Assembly (NCBI RefSeq): GCF_008040105.1
Contig: NZ_VRMG01000005.1
Coordinates: forward strand, 62,001-126,000
DNA length: 64,000 bases
From: Lacisediminihabitans profunda
Lineage (GTDB): Bacteria > Actinomycetota > Actinomycetes > Actinomycetales > Microbacteriaceae
Direction of reading: 5' to 3'
Shown here: positions 23,737 through 33,356 of the stretch, in pieces
Position numbering within the stretch: the first letter of the stretch is position 1
Layout of the letters: every line of letters starts with the position of its first letter
Notes under the pieces: model-generated
The model's input: the letters and a program-made list of their open reading frames with translations, nothing else
The model's database searches: none
Told to the model about the DNA's origin: nothing
Position numbers and translations under genes: made by a program

Positions 23737-25023
23737 ATGAAACGACTAGCAGTGGCGCTCGTTGCGGTAGTGGCGGTAGGGGTGGCCCTCACGGGATGCT
23801 CGTCCGGAGCCCCGTCCTCGAGCGGCAAGCCCTCCATCCTGATCTGGGCGGACACGCCCCGGATTCCTCAGGCGACGGAGTACCAGAAGGAGATGAAGGG
23901 CAAGGTCGACGTCAAGATCGAGACCATCGCCCAGGCCGACGCGCAGACCAAGATCTCGCTGGCCAACCGCGCGAAGAAGGGGTGGCCGGACATCATCTTC
24001 GGCGCGCCAGCCGATACCGCTCAGTTCAAGGATCCATCCAATGGCTACGCCGCCGACCTGACCAAGCTCGTGTCGAAGAAGATCTTCGATGGCTTCGGGG
24101 AGGGCAACAGCGACTGCCTGTACGACGGCAAGTACTACTGCCTGAAGAACGACCTCGCCAACACCGTGCTCTGGTACAACACCAAGATCTTCGCGCAGTT
24201 GGGACTCACCGTCCCGACGACCATGCAGGAGTTCGCTGACACCGCGATGAAGCTCAAGGGCACCGGCTTCTCGGCCGGCGCGTACGGCGACCAGCTGTAC
24301 TACGCAGCATTCCTGCAGTCGAGCGAATGTCCCCTCGCCGACCTGACTGCCGCGAACACCGTGCGCATCGCCCCCGGTGACTCCAAGTGCACTCGAGTGG
24401 CCAAAACAATCCAGCCGCTGCTCGACGCCGGCGTCATCGACAAGCGGTCCCCGTTCGATGCCGGCTTCATCAAAGATGTCGCAGCGCAGGATAAGGTCGC
24501 CATGACCATCGGCCCGTCGTGGTGGGGTGACTTCGTGATCAGGCCTCAGGCATCGTGGAACGTGCCCGCCGGTGAGATCGCCGCCGCCAACATGCCCGCC
24601 TGGGGCACCGGCAAGGACAACAAGTCGGGCGCGTACGGCGGTGGCGTCTTCACCGTCTCGTCGCACTCGAAGTTCCCGCAGGCCGCCGCTGATGCTGCAG
24701 TCTGGATGACAACCTCCAACTGGATGGCAACCGCGGCGACCACACCGACGTTCCCGGCCTACGGTCCGGCGAACAAGCTGTGGGAGGCGCGCATCTCGAA
24801 GGACGCCTACTATGCGAACAACGTGTACACGGCCATGGCGGCAGGCGCGAACAACATCTCGCAGGTCGACCGACCAGTTCGGTTCCCGTTCAACGCTCAG
24901 TTCGGCGCCACCCTGTCGGCGGACATCAACAACGGGAAGTCGCTGAGCGTCGCGCTCGATGACTACGCGAAGTCGATCCAGGGGCTCGCTCCGCAGTCCG
25001 GCTACAAGGTAGTAACCAAGTAA
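23737..25023 (+). CDS. Sugar ABC transporter substrate-binding lipoprotein (family 1)
   Basis: A 428-residue lipoprotein with a signal segment ending in lipobox ALTGC. The mature part has the CUT1 binding-protein pattern: ILIWADTPRIPQA, GWPDIIFGAP, NDLANTVLWYNTKIFAQLGL, MTIGPSWWGDF and GAYGGGVFTVSSHSKFPQAA. GAAAGGAAG precedes the ATG. First gene of the plus-strand fucose operon, followed by two permeases; L-fucose or a fucose-containing oligosaccharide is the expected ligand. Only the context supports the ligand. Confidence 0.88.
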   Translation: MKRLAVALVAVVAVGVALTGCSSGAPSSSGKPSILIWADTPRIPQATEYQKEMKGKVDVKIETIAQADAQTKISLANRAKKGWPDIIFGAPADTAQFKDPSNGYAADLTKLVSKKIFDGFGEGNSDCLYDGKYYCLKNDLANTVLWYNTKIFAQLGLTVPTTMQEFADTAMKLKGTGFSAGAYGDQLYYAAFLQSSECPLADLTAANTVRIAPGDSKCTRVAKTIQPLLDAGVIDKRSPFDAGFIKDVAAQDKVAMTIGPSWWGDFVIRPQASWNVPAGEIAAANMPAWGTGKDNKSGAYGGGVFTVSSHSKFPQAAADAAVWMTTSNWMATAATTPTFPAYGPANKLWEARISKDAYYANNVYTAMAAGANNISQVDRPVRFPFNAQFGATLSADINNGKSLSVALDDYAKSIQGLAPQSGYKVVTK

Positions 25024-25035
25024 CACCGTCCCTTG

Positions 25036-25068
25036 CGGTGCCGGGAGACCGACGGTCTCCCGGCACCG
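25036..25068 (+). terminator. Perfect 15-bp stem hairpin between binding protein and permease genes
   Basis: Positions 25036-25050 are exactly complementary to 25054-25068 with a GAC loop. There is no T-run afterwards. It is more likely a partial terminator or a 3' mRNA stabiliser that keeps the binding protein more abundant than the membrane subunits than a full stop, because the permease ribosome site follows at once. Confidence 0.65.
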
Positions 25069-25093
25069 TGACGTCCCGAACGAAAGGAACGCG

Positions 25094-25990
25094 ATGGCGC
25101 GCTCACGATCCAGCCGACGCAGTCTGCTAGCGGGCAGCATCATGTTCGCGCCTTACCTGATCCTGCTGCTCCTGTTCGGCATCTGGCCGATCATCCAGGC
25201 CACCATCACCTCGATCGGGCCGAGCATTGTTAACCCGGCGGGCGGACTGCAGAACTTCGCCGACGTCGTGGCGGACGTGCGCTTCTTGCCCGCACTGATG
25301 AACGTCGTGGTCTTCCTGCTGCTGTACGTGCCGATCATGATCATCGTGGTGTCGGTCATGTCTCTTCTCCTGGACACCGTCCAGGGCAGGTGGAACCTCC
25401 CCCTGCGCCTGACCTATATCGTGCCGGCCTCGATGACCGGGGCCACCGCTGTACTCATCTGGTACTTCATGTTGGAGCCCTCCCTGAGCCCATACCAGAG
25501 CGCATTACACGCCCTGGGGATCACCCAGGGCAACCAGATCTGGCGTCAGGGCGGACTCGCCTGGATCTTCGTGGCGATGGCTTTCTTCGTCGGCGCGGGC
25601 AACTGGATCGTCGTGCAGTACGGATCCTTGCAGTCCATCTCCGAAGACGTCCTCGAGGCAGCACGGATCGATGGAGCGAACGCCTGGCAGATCGGCTGGC
25701 GGATCAAGCTCCCGCTCATCCGCAAGTACCTCGTGTACATGGGCATCCTGGTGTTCGCCGCCGGCCTGCAGGTCTTCGTCGAGCCGCAACTGATCTCCGG
25801 CTCGGTCTACACCGGGATCGCGAAGGACTGGTCACTCAACCAGCTGAGCTATGACCTTGCCTTCCAAAGCAACAACCTGGCGGGCTCGGCGGCGCTGTCG
25901 CTGATGCTGCTGGTGGTCTGCATCATCGCGGCGATCGTCGTGATCTTCCGAACCGACTTCTTCGAGGGCACTGGGGTGGGCAAGAAATGA
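25094..25990 (+). CDS. Sugar ABC transporter permease (MalF/UgpA type)
   Basis: A 298-residue permease with about six membrane segments (the first near residues 14-36: MFAPYLILLLLFGIWPII) and the EAA loop EAARIDGANAWQIGWRIKLP. It pairs with the permease at 25987, whose ATG overlaps its stop (ATGA). No ATPase gene is in the operon, as is common for CUT1 importers of actinobacteria that share one MsiK-type ATPase. Confidence 0.9.
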   Translation: MARSRSSRRSLLAGSIMFAPYLILLLLFGIWPIIQATITSIGPSIVNPAGGLQNFADVVADVRFLPALMNVVVFLLLYVPIMIIVVSVMSLLLDTVQGRWNLPLRLTYIVPASMTGATAVLIWYFMLEPSLSPYQSALHALGITQGNQIWRQGGLAWIFVAMAFFVGAGNWIVVQYGSLQSISEDVLEAARIDGANAWQIGWRIKLPLIRKYLVYMGILVFAAGLQVFVEPQLISGSVYTGIAKDWSLNQLSYDLAFQSNNLAGSAALSLMLLVVCIIAAIVVIFRTDFFEGTGVGKK

Positions 25991-26916
25991 CAACAGAATC
26001 GATCGTCCTTCCCGGACGCGGTGAGGGAATAGTTCGCACCCGCGGCCTGGGAGCTGTCACCGGCCGGGTCGTGGTGTGGATCGTGCTTGCGGTCTTCGGC
26101 ATCCTCAGCATTATTCCGATGATCTGGCTGATCCTCGCGCCGTCGAAGACGGGCCAACAGTTGAATGACAACCCGCCGTTCTCGTTCGGCAGCTTCGAAC
26201 AGTACGGGGCCACCTGGAACAACCTGCTCAGCCAGAACGACGGGATCATCCTGAAATGGATGGCGAACTCGGTCACCTACACGGCGTCGATCGTGGTCAT
26301 CTCGTGTGTCACGGCGGTGCTGGCCGGCTACGCGCTGGCGGCCACCACCCTGCCGTTCAAGAGGGTGCTGCTGATCATCACCCTGATCGCGATGATCATC
26401 CCGCCGGTCGCCCTCGTGGTGCCGCTGTTCGTCGAGATCTCCGCGATCGGGCTGTACGACAACCCGGTGTCGGTGATCCTGACGAGCTCGTTCTATCCGT
26501 TCGGGGTCTTCCTCGCCTACATCTACTTCTCCACGTCGATCCCCACCGAGCTGTATGAAGCCGCCAAGGTCGACGGAGCGGGCGAGTTCACCACCTTCTT
26601 CAGGATCGCGTTGCCGCTCTCCAAGGGGTTGTTCGGCATGCTGGCGTTCTTCAGCTTCAGCGCCGCCTGGGTGAACTACTTCCTGCCCTACGTGCTGTTG
26701 CAGTCGCAGGAGAATTTCAACCTGTCCGTCGGCCTCGGGTTCCTGTTCACCTCCAGTCCGGCCCTGAACCCGTTGAACGGCGCGCAACAGAGCCTCATCG
26801 GCCGCCCGGAGATCGCGTTGGCCAGCCTGTTCCTCGCCATCCCGATATTGATCGTCTTCATCGCGTCCTCACGCCTGCTCGTTCGCGGCGTGCTTGCCGG
26901 CGCGGTGAAGAGCTAA
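25987..26916 (+). CDS. Sugar ABC transporter permease (MalG/UgpE type)
   Basis: A 309-residue permease, first membrane segment near residues 22-48, EAA loop EAAKVDGAGEFTTFFRIALPLSKG, and a hydrophobic C-terminus ending GVLAGAVKS, typical for MalG-like subunits. Forms the heterodimeric channel with the permease encoded just upstream. AAGGAG at 26915-26920 overlaps its 3' end and serves the next gene. Confidence 0.9.
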   Translation: MTTESIVLPGRGEGIVRTRGLGAVTGRVVVWIVLAVFGILSIIPMIWLILAPSKTGQQLNDNPPFSFGSFEQYGATWNNLLSQNDGIILKWMANSVTYTASIVVISCVTAVLAGYALAATTLPFKRVLLIITLIAMIIPPVALVVPLFVEISAIGLYDNPVSVILTSSFYPFGVFLAYIYFSTSIPTELYEAAKVDGAGEFTTFFRIALPLSKGLFGMLAFFSFSAAWVNYFLPYVLLQSQENFNLSVGLGFLFTSSPALNPLNGAQQSLIGRPEIALASLFLAIPILIVFIASSRLLVRGVLAGAVKS

Positions 26917-26931
26917 GGAGTATTGCCACAG

Positions 26932-28254
26932 ATGAGCACCGTCACCAGCATCCGCACCGTCGATATCAGGTTCCCCACCTCGATCTTCCTGGACGGGTCG
27001 GATGCCATGAATCCGGATCCCGACTATTCGGCCGCCTACCTGGTGGTCGAGACCGACTCCGACGATGGCCTGGCGGGCGCGGGGTTCGTCTTCACCATCG
27101 GGCGAGGCAACGACATCCAGTCCAACGCGATCGACGTGCTCGCCCAACGGTTCATCGGGCGCGATGTCGAGGAGCTCCTCGGCAACATGGGGGCGACGTG
27201 GAAGGAGATGCTCCACGACTCGCAGCTGCGCTGGCTCGGGCCCGAGAAGGGCGTCATCCACATGGCCATCGGTGCGGTCATCAATGCGTTCTGGGACCTG
27301 CGGGCGAAGCGTGCCGGGCTCCCGCTCTGGCAGCATCTCGCCACGCTTTCTCCCGAGGAGATCGTCGACCTCATCGACCTGCGGTACCTGAGCGACGCCC
27401 TCACCCGGGAGGAGGCCCTCGAGATCCTCCGTGCCGGAAAGGTGGGCGCCGAGGAGAGGATCGCCGAGCTCCTCGAGAGGGGATACCCGGCATACACGAC
27501 CGGTCCGGGCTGGCTCGGCTACAGCGACGAGAAGCTCGAGCGCCTGGCCCGCGAGGCCGTCGCCGACGGGTTCACCCAGATCAAGCTCAAGGTGGGCGCC
27601 GATATCGACGACGACAAACGTCGCCTGGCGATCGCCCGCGCCGCCGTCGGCCCCGACTTCCGCATCGCCGTCGACGCCAACCAGCGCTGGGACGTGGACG
27701 AGGCCGTGGAGTGGATGAGTCAGCTCGCCGAGTTCGACCTGGCCTGGATCGAGGAGCCGACGAGCCCGGACGACGTGCTCGGGCACGCCGAGATCGCCCG
27801 CAGGCTCGCCCCGATGCCGGTGGCCACCGGCGAGCACGTGCAGAACCGGATCATCTTCAAGCAGATGCTGCAGGCCGGGTCGCTCGAGGTGCTCCAGATG
27901 GACGCCTGCCGGGTGGGCGGGATCAACGAGAACATCTCCATCCTGCTGCTGGCGGCCAAGTTCGGCATCCCGGTGATTCCGCACGCCGGGGGCGTCGGGC
28001 TGTGCGAGACCGTGCAGCACCTCTCCATGTTCGACTTCGTGGCGGTCTCGAGCACCATGGACGGGCGCATGATCGAATTCGCCGACCATCTGCACGAGCA
28101 CTTCGTGACCCCGGCGTCGATCGTGGGCGGCCGCTACCAGACGCCCACCGCGCCGGGTTCCGGGGCCGAGGTCCTGCCGGCATCCATCGACGAGTGGATC
28201 TTCCCGCACGGCTCCGGCTGGATCGAGATCGAGGCCAGCGGAGGAACGCGCTGA
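26932..28254 (+). CDS. L-fuconate dehydratase (enolase superfamily)
   Basis: A 440-residue enolase-superfamily protein of the FUCD/ENOSF1 type. Visible catalytic residues are K218 and K220 in IKLKVG, metal ligands D248 (VDANQ), E274 (IEEPTSPDD) and E301 (ATGEHVQN), and H351 in [10 protein letters not shown]. It dehydrates L-fuconate to 2-keto-3-deoxy-L-fuconate. ATG at 26932 with AAGGAG 11 bases upstream is preferred over a TTG at 26923, only two bases from that site. It follows the importer genes and overlaps the hydrolase gene by one base, so uptake and catabolism are in one transcript. Confidence 0.88.
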   Translation: MSTVTSIRTVDIRFPTSIFLDGSDAMNPDPDYSAAYLVVETDSDDGLAGAGFVFTIGRGNDIQSNAIDVLAQRFIGRDVEELLGNMGATWKEMLHDSQLRWLGPEKGVIHMAIGAVINAFWDLRAKRAGLPLWQHLATLSPEEIVDLIDLRYLSDALTREEALEILRAGKVGAEERIAELLERGYPAYTTGPGWLGYSDEKLERLAREAVADGFTQIKLKVGADIDDDKRRLAIARAAVGPDFRIAVDANQRWDVDEAVEWMSQLAEFDLAWIEEPTSPDDVLGHAEIARRLAPMPVATGEHVQNRIIFKQMLQAGSLEVLQMDACRVGGINENISILLLAAKFGIPVIPHAGGVGLCETVQHLSMFDFVAVSSTMDGRMIEFADHLHEHFVTPASIVGGRYQTPTAPGSGAEVLPASIDEWIFPHGSGWIEIEASGGTR

Positions 28255-29126
28255 TGCTCAGGTTCATGCGGCTGGGCGCTGTGGGTTCCGAGCGTCCCGC
28301 GGCTCTCGACGACGATGGCGTGCTGTGGGACCTCTCGGGGCTCGCCGTCGACATCGACGGCGACTTCCTCTCCTCCGGGGGCTTGGATGCCGCGGCCGCG
28401 GCCGTGGCGGCGGGTGGGCTGCCCGTGATGGACGATCCCGCCGACGGCTCGGGGCTGCGCGTCGGATCCCCGATCGCCCGACCGCAGGCCGTGATCTGCG
28501 TGGGGATGAACTACGCGGCCCATGCGGCGGAATCCGGGTCGGAGCCTCCCACGCGCACCGTCATCTTCTTCAAGCATCCGAACACCGTCGTCGGGCCATT
28601 CGACGAGGTGCTGATCCCGCCGGGGTCGGCGAAGACCGACTGGGAGGTGGAACTCGCGGTGGTGATCGGCACGCGCGCACGCTACCTCGGGTCTCCGGCC
28701 GAGGCACTGGCCCACATCGCGGGCTTCGCGGTCTCGAACGACGTCTCCGAGCGTGAGTACCAGATCGAGATCTCGGGCGGTCAGTGGAGCAAGGGAAAGA
28801 GCAGCGAGACGTTCAACCCGCTTGGACCGTGGCTGGTGCGGCCGTCCGACATCGGCGACGGCTCCGCCCTGCGCCTGCGCTCGTTGGTGAACGGCGATCC
28901 GCGCCAGGACTCGTCAACCTCCGACCTGATCTTCGATGTCGCCCAGGTGGTCTTCGAGCTCAGCCAATACATGGTGCTCGAGCCGGGCGACGTGATCAAC
29001 ACCGGCACTCCCCAGGGGGTCGCGCTCAGCGGTCGATTCCCCTACCTCCGCCCGGGGGACGTGGTCGAGTGCGAGGTCGAGGGTCTCGGTCGCCAGCGCC
29101 AGGTGGTCGGCCAGGGACGATCGTGA
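28254..29126 (+). CDS. FAH-family 2,4-diketo-3-deoxy-L-fuconate hydrolase
   Basis: A 290-residue FAH-family enzyme: VICVGMNYAAHAAES, metal site DWEVELAVVIG, VSNDVSERE, GKSSETFNPLGPWLV and INTGTPQGVALS. This set, with the short Arg-rich N-terminal domain, matches ureidoglycolate lyase / diketo-deoxy-fuconate hydrolases. It would cut 2,4-diketo-3-deoxy-L-fuconate into pyruvate and L-lactate. Start overlaps the dehydratase stop (TGATG). Confidence 0.83.
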   Translation: MLRFMRLGAVGSERPAALDDDGVLWDLSGLAVDIDGDFLSSGGLDAAAAAVAAGGLPVMDDPADGSGLRVGSPIARPQAVICVGMNYAAHAAESGSEPPTRTVIFFKHPNTVVGPFDEVLIPPGSAKTDWEVELAVVIGTRARYLGSPAEALAHIAGFAVSNDVSEREYQIEISGGQWSKGKSSETFNPLGPWLVRPSDIGDGSALRLRSLVNGDPRQDSSTSDLIFDVAQVVFELSQYMVLEPGDVINTGTPQGVALSGRFPYLRPGDVVECEVEGLGRQRQVVGQGRS

Positions 29127-30124
29127 GCGGTCGGGCGCTGGGTCGCGCCGGGCTCGAGGTCGGGCCGTACGCGTTCGGGGTCGCCCCTCTCGCGAACCTC
29201 GGTCACGAGGTCACCGAAGAGGATGCGGCCAGTGCGCTCGAGGCGGCCTGGTCTGCCGGGGTGCGCTACTTCGACACCGCACCGCACTACGGTCTCGGGC
29301 TGGGAGAGCGCCGGCTCGGCGCGTTCCTCGCCACGAAGCCGCGGAATGAGTTCGTCCTCTCCACCAAGGTCGGCCGCGTGCTCGTCGACAACCCGCTCGG
29401 GGTGCAGCCGGACGACGAGGGTTTCGACGTGCGCTCGCCGCTGGCGCGCCGCCGAGACTACAGCGCGGATGGTGTGCGACGTTCCCTCGACGACAGTCTC
29501 GAACGGATGGGACTGGATCGAATCGACGCCGTGTTCGTGCACGACCCGGACGAATTCTTCCGCGAGGCATTGGAAGGGGCGTTCCCCGCCCTCGACCAGT
29601 TGCGCCGCGAGGGTGTGATCGCCTCCTACGGCGCGGGCATGAACCAGTCCGCGATGCTCGCCGACTTCGTTCTCAACACCGACCTGGACGTGGTGATGTG
29701 CGCGGGCCGGTACACCCTGCTCGAACAGGGTGCCCTCGACGACCTGTTGCCGGCGGCCTCCGCCCGAGGGGTCTCGGTGGTGGCTGCGGCGGTGTTCAAT
29801 TCCGGCCTGCTGGCCCGGGACCGCCCGGCGCCCGGCAGCACCTATGACTATGCCCCCGCGTCGGTCGAGCTGCTCGCCCGGGTGGGCGCGATCGCCGACG
29901 TCTGCGAGGCCAACGGCGTCTCGTTGCCGGCGGCCGCCCTGCAGTTTACTCTCGGACATCCCGCGGTCGCGACCGTGTGCACCGGCGCACGCTCGGCCGA
30001 GCAAGTGCGCCGCAACGCCGGCCTGTTCGACCTGACCATCCCCGATTCGCTCTGGGCAGACCTCGCTTCGGCCGGCCTGCTCCGGGCGGACGCGCCACTC
30101 CCCACGAAAGAGGAAACACCATGA
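29123..30124 (+). CDS. Aldo/keto reductase, probably L-fucose 1-dehydrogenase
   Basis: A 333-residue AKR. The catalytic tetrad is visible as Asp and Tyr in FDTAPHYGLG, Lys in LSTKVGR and His in FVHDPDEF. The pattern PHYGLGLGERRLG and the GTG-started N-terminus ALGRAGLEVGPYAFG fit the D-threo-aldose / L-fucose 1-dehydrogenase branch. It would oxidise L-fucose to L-fucono-lactone. GTG at 29123 overlaps the previous stop (GTGA). Confidence 0.83.
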   Translation: MSGRALGRAGLEVGPYAFGVAPLANLGHEVTEEDAASALEAAWSAGVRYFDTAPHYGLGLGERRLGAFLATKPRNEFVLSTKVGRVLVDNPLGVQPDDEGFDVRSPLARRRDYSADGVRRSLDDSLERMGLDRIDAVFVHDPDEFFREALEGAFPALDQLRREGVIASYGAGMNQSAMLADFVLNTDLDVVMCAGRYTLLEQGALDDLLPAASARGVSVVAAAVFNSGLLARDRPAPGSTYDYAPASVELLARVGAIADVCEANGVSLPAAALQFTLGHPAVATVCTGARSAEQVRRNAGLFDLTIPDSLWADLASAGLLRADAPLPTKEETP

Positions 30125-31206
30125 TCATCACCGCCGTCGACGTCGTTCGGGTGGCCGTTCCCGCCCACGAGCCTCCCTTCGTCTGGCGCGCCGGTCTGCC
30201 CGGTTCCGAGCCGGCGGCGGATGGCGCGTGGCTGGTGATCCGCACCGACACGGGTGTCTCGGGCCTGGCCTTCGCCCTGCGCGGTGCGATGCTGCAGGAT
30301 GTCGTCGACCGCCGCATCCGGGCGGAGCTGGTGGGCCGGGATCCGATCGCCCGCGAGCTGCTCTGGGATCGCATCTGGGAGCTCGACCGGATCGACCGCT
30401 TTCCGGTCTTCGTGCAGGGCATCGTGGACGTGGCGCTCTGGGACCTTGCGGGCAAGGCCGTCGGGTTGCCCGTGTACCAACTGCTTGGCTCGTACCGGGA
30501 GTCGCTGCCCGCCTATGCGTCAACGGTCACCTTCGGCTCGATCGAGGAGTACCTCGACGTCGCCGACCAGTGCCTCGAGCTCGGCTTCCCCGCGATCAAG
30601 CTCCACGCCTGGGGCGACGCCCGCAAGGATGCCCGGCTCTCCGAGGCGCTGCGCGAGCACGTCGGCCCGGATGTTCCCCTCATGTTCGACGGATCGGCGG
30701 GCTTCGACCTGCTCGACGCGACCTATCTCGGCAAGGCGCTGAGCGACGCGGACTACCTCTGGTACGAGGAGCCGATGCGCGAGTTCAGCGTGACGGCCTA
30801 CAAGTGGCTGGCCGAGCGAGTGGATGTCCCGCTCATCGTCGCGGAGGTCGCGGAGGGTTCGCACATGAAGACCGCGGACTTCATCGCGGCGGGCTGCGCG
30901 GCCGCCGTGCGCACGAGCACCGGGCTGCGGGGCGGCTTCACCGGCGCGATGCGCACCGCCCATCTGGCCGATGCCTTCCTGCTGCGCGCCGAGGTGCACG
31001 GGCCGGGGGAGACCAGTCGGCACCTCTGCATGTCGATCAGCAACACCACGTACTACGAGTCGCTCATCGTGTCGAACCCGGTGCGCCGGCCCGCCGAGGT
31101 GGATGCCTCGGGCAACGTCCATGCTCCGACGCTTCCCGGCGTCGGTTTCGAGGAGGCCTGGGGCGACGGGGTGCCCGCACCGCTCGCCGCGGCGCTCGCC
31201 GACTGA
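30121..31206 (+). CDS. Enolase superfamily (mandelate racemase subgroup) sugar-acid dehydratase, substrate unknown
   Basis: A 361-residue enolase-superfamily protein. Catalytic KxH in AIKLHAWG, metal ligands in MFDGSAG, YEEPMREF and AEVAEGSH, and a His in RAEVHGPGET. The Lys-x-His and His-Asp arrangement is that of the mandelate racemase subgroup (acid-sugar dehydratases). AGAGGAAA lies before the ATG at 30121, which overlaps the AKR stop. It could broaden the pathway to a second deoxysugar acid; it does not look like a second copy of the FUCD gene. Confidence 0.8.
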   Translation: MIITAVDVVRVAVPAHEPPFVWRAGLPGSEPAADGAWLVIRTDTGVSGLAFALRGAMLQDVVDRRIRAELVGRDPIARELLWDRIWELDRIDRFPVFVQGIVDVALWDLAGKAVGLPVYQLLGSYRESLPAYASTVTFGSIEEYLDVADQCLELGFPAIKLHAWGDARKDARLSEALREHVGPDVPLMFDGSAGFDLLDATYLGKALSDADYLWYEEPMREFSVTAYKWLAERVDVPLIVAEVAEGSHMKTADFIAAGCAAAVRTSTGLRGGFTGAMRTAHLADAFLLRAEVHGPGETSRHLCMSISNTTYYESLIVSNPVRRPAEVDASGNVHAPTLPGVGFEEAWGDGVPAPLAAALAD

Positions 31207-31237
31207 CCGGGCCCACCGCCGCACGACAGGAGGATCG

Positions 31238-32341
31238 ATGAGGATCACCGAGATAGAGATCAGGGCCTGCAGCCCAGGCAACGTGGGTGACGCGGTGGAC
31301 GGCGCCCGGCTCAGCGGGGGAACGGCCCCGGAGGTCGTGGTGATCTCGATGAAGACCGACGAGGGAATCACCGGCGTCTCGTTCGGTTCCGGCGGGCTCG
31401 ACGCGCGGGTCACGGCCCGGGCGTTCGCGCAGGTGCGGCCGTTCTTCCTCGGCCGCGACCCGATGGCCCGCGAGCAGAACGCGACCGAGTTCCGCTGGTT
31501 CGACCGACGCTGGAACCACTCCCCCATCTATGCCTACGGGCCGTTCGACATCGCCTCCTGGGACATCGCGGGGCTTCGCGCCGGGCTCCCGATCCACCAG
31601 CTCATCGGCACGGCCGCGGAGCGTCGTGCCGTCTACGTCAGTTCGATGTTCCTCGACACGCCAGAGCAGTACGCGGCGCAGGCGCTGGAGGTGAAGGCCA
31701 GGGGCTTCCGCGGCTACAAGGTGCATCCTCCCGGCCCGGCGGCGGTCGACCTCGAGGTGTACGCCGCCGTGCGGGAGGCGGTCGGCAGCGAATTCGCCCT
31801 GATGGCCGACCCGGTCGCAACCCACAGCTACGAGGAGGCGCTGCGGGTGGGGCGAGTCCTCGAATCCCTCGGCTACCTGTGGTTCGAGGAACCCGTGTAC
31901 GACTATGACGTGCAGTCGCTCATCAAGCTGACGAACAAGCTGGACATCCCGATCGCCGGCACCGAGACCATCGCCGGGGGGAGCCACCTCACCGCACAGT
32001 TCATCGCGAGCGGCGCGGTGGACATCGTGCGCACGGATCCATCCTGGCGCGGCGGCATCACCTCGTCGCTCAAGACGGCGCACACCGCTGAGGCGTTCGG
32101 CCTGACCTGTGAGCTGCACACCGCGCTGTACCACCCGCTCGAGCTCGCCAATCTGCACACCTCGCTGGCGATATCCAACACGGGCTGGTTCGAGCTGCTG
32201 TACCCGACAGAGGACTTCGACTTCGGCCTCGCCGAGCCCCTCGACATCAGGGACGGTTACGCCTACGCGCCAGACGCCGCGGGTCTGGGAGCAGTGTACG
32301 ACTGGGACGCGATCGACGACGCGACCGTGGAATTGGTCTGA
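31238..32341 (+). CDS. Enolase superfamily (mandelate racemase subgroup) protein, substrate unknown
   Basis: A 367-residue enolase-superfamily protein with KVH in GYKVHPPGP, metal residues in MADPVATHSY, FEEPVYDYD and GTETIAGGSH, and a His in ELHTALYHP. It is the third such enzyme in the operon and clearly different from the other two. AGGAGG before the ATG at 31238. In MR-subgroup proteins this pattern gives dehydration or epimerisation of an acid sugar. The specific substrate cannot be named. Confidence 0.8.
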   Translation: MRITEIEIRACSPGNVGDAVDGARLSGGTAPEVVVISMKTDEGITGVSFGSGGLDARVTARAFAQVRPFFLGRDPMAREQNATEFRWFDRRWNHSPIYAYGPFDIASWDIAGLRAGLPIHQLIGTAAERRAVYVSSMFLDTPEQYAAQALEVKARGFRGYKVHPPGPAAVDLEVYAAVREAVGSEFALMADPVATHSYEEALRVGRVLESLGYLWFEEPVYDYDVQSLIKLTNKLDIPIAGTETIAGGSHLTAQFIASGAVDIVRTDPSWRGGITSSLKTAHTAEAFGLTCELHTALYHPLELANLHTSLAISNTGWFELLYPTEDFDFGLAEPLDIRDGYAYAPDAAGLGAVYDWDAIDDATVELV

Positions 32342-32362
32342 CCTCAGAGGATAGGGAATCGC

Positions 32363-32686
32363 ATGAAACGCATCGCATCGGTGATCGGGCTGCCGCCCGA
32401 GAGCGTCGAACGCTACGAGAGCCTGCACGCCGCCGTCTGGCCGGCCGTGCTGGCTCGACTCTCGGCCAGCAACATCGTGAACTACTCGATCTACCGGTAC
32501 GGCGAACTGCTGTTCTCGTACCTGGAGTACGTGGGGGAGGACTTCGACGCGGACATGGCGGCGATGGCCGCCGACCCGGCCACCCAGGAGTGGTGGGCGG
32601 TCTGCATGCCGCTCCAGCGTCCCGTCGACGACCGGGCCGAAGGAGAGTGGTGGAAAGAGATTCCCGAACTGTTCCACCTTCACTGA
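32363..32686 (+). CDS. L-rhamnose/L-fucose mutarotase (RhaM family, DUF718)
   Basis: A 107-residue protein of the RhaM dimeric alpha-beta-barrel fold: YESLHAAVWPAVLARL near residue 17 (His and Trp of the active site), NYSIYRYGELLFSYLEY, and DPATQEWWAVCMPLQ with the double Trp. It interconverts anomers of 6-deoxyhexoses, giving the anomer needed by the aldose dehydrogenase. This supports a deoxyhexose (L-fucose) as the substrate of the operon. Confidence 0.87.
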   Translation: MKRIASVIGLPPESVERYESLHAAVWPAVLARLSASNIVNYSIYRYGELLFSYLEYVGEDFDADMAAMAADPATQEWWAVCMPLQRPVDDRAEGEWWKEIPELFHLH

Positions 32687-33342
32687 TGGCGGCCTTCGAG
32701 CCGGCACCGGGAGACGAGCGACTCAGCACGGCGATGCTGAGCGACTCCCTCGACGAGTGTGGGCTGCGCTCCCAGGTGCTCCAGGGACGCCTCGCGCCGG
32801 TGGTTGCCGGGTCCCGCGCGTTCGGGCGTGCCGCGACGGCGAGGTTCGCGCCTGGCGAGCATGATGAGCCGGAGGATCCATACGGCGCCGCGATCGACTT
32901 CATCGCCGGTCTCGGTCGCGGCGAGCTCGTCGTGTTCGCGACGGCCGAGAGCGACGCCTCCGCTTTCTGGGGCGAGCTGTTCAGCGCGGCGGCGATCGGC
33001 GCGGGCGTCGTGGGGGTGCTGACCGACGGCAATCTGCGGGACACCGAGCGGATCGCGGCGCTCCAATTCCCGGCCTTCTCCAGGTCCCGGCGACCGATCG
33101 ACTATCGCCGACGCATGGCCATGGTGGAGTCGCGCACGACCGTGACGATCGGGGGAGTGCGCATCGCGGACGGCGATCTCGTGATGGCGGACGACGATGG
33201 CGCGGTGGTGATCCCTCGCGAGCGGGAGTTCGAGGTGCTCGCCGCGGCGAGGCTGAGGGCCTCGAAGGAGTCGACGGTGCTGGCCGAGCTGCTGGCGGGG
33301 GAGTCCCTGCGCGCGGTCTGGGATCGGCACCGGATCCTGTGA
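32686..33342 (+). CDS. RraA-like / HMG aldolase family protein
   Basis: A 218-residue RraA/MenG-fold protein. It has the conserved VGVLTDGNLRDTERI (the family G-x-x-RD motif) and the C-terminal DLVMADDDGAVVIPRE. Members include 4-hydroxy-4-methyl-2-oxoglutarate aldolase and oxaloacetate decarboxylase and often accompany sugar-acid clusters. A pyruvate-releasing aldolase role is plausible here. The ATG overlaps the RhaM stop by one base. Last gene of the first fucose transcript. Confidence 0.8.
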   Translation: MAAFEPAPGDERLSTAMLSDSLDECGLRSQVLQGRLAPVVAGSRAFGRAATARFAPGEHDEPEDPYGAAIDFIAGLGRGELVVFATAESDASAFWGELFSAAAIGAGVVGVLTDGNLRDTERIAALQFPAFSRSRRPIDYRRRMAMVESRTTVTIGGVRIADGDLVMADDDGAVVIPREREFEVLAAARLRASKESTVLAELLAGESLRAVWDRHRIL

Positions 33343-33356
33343 ACCTCGCCGGGCGC

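Noticed and set aside
27198-29126. A 642-codon open frame spanning the L-fuconate dehydratase and hydrolase genes
   Set aside because: Only its last 290 codons (from 28254) have family motifs; the first part is an Arg-rich shadow of the dehydratase gene in another frame.
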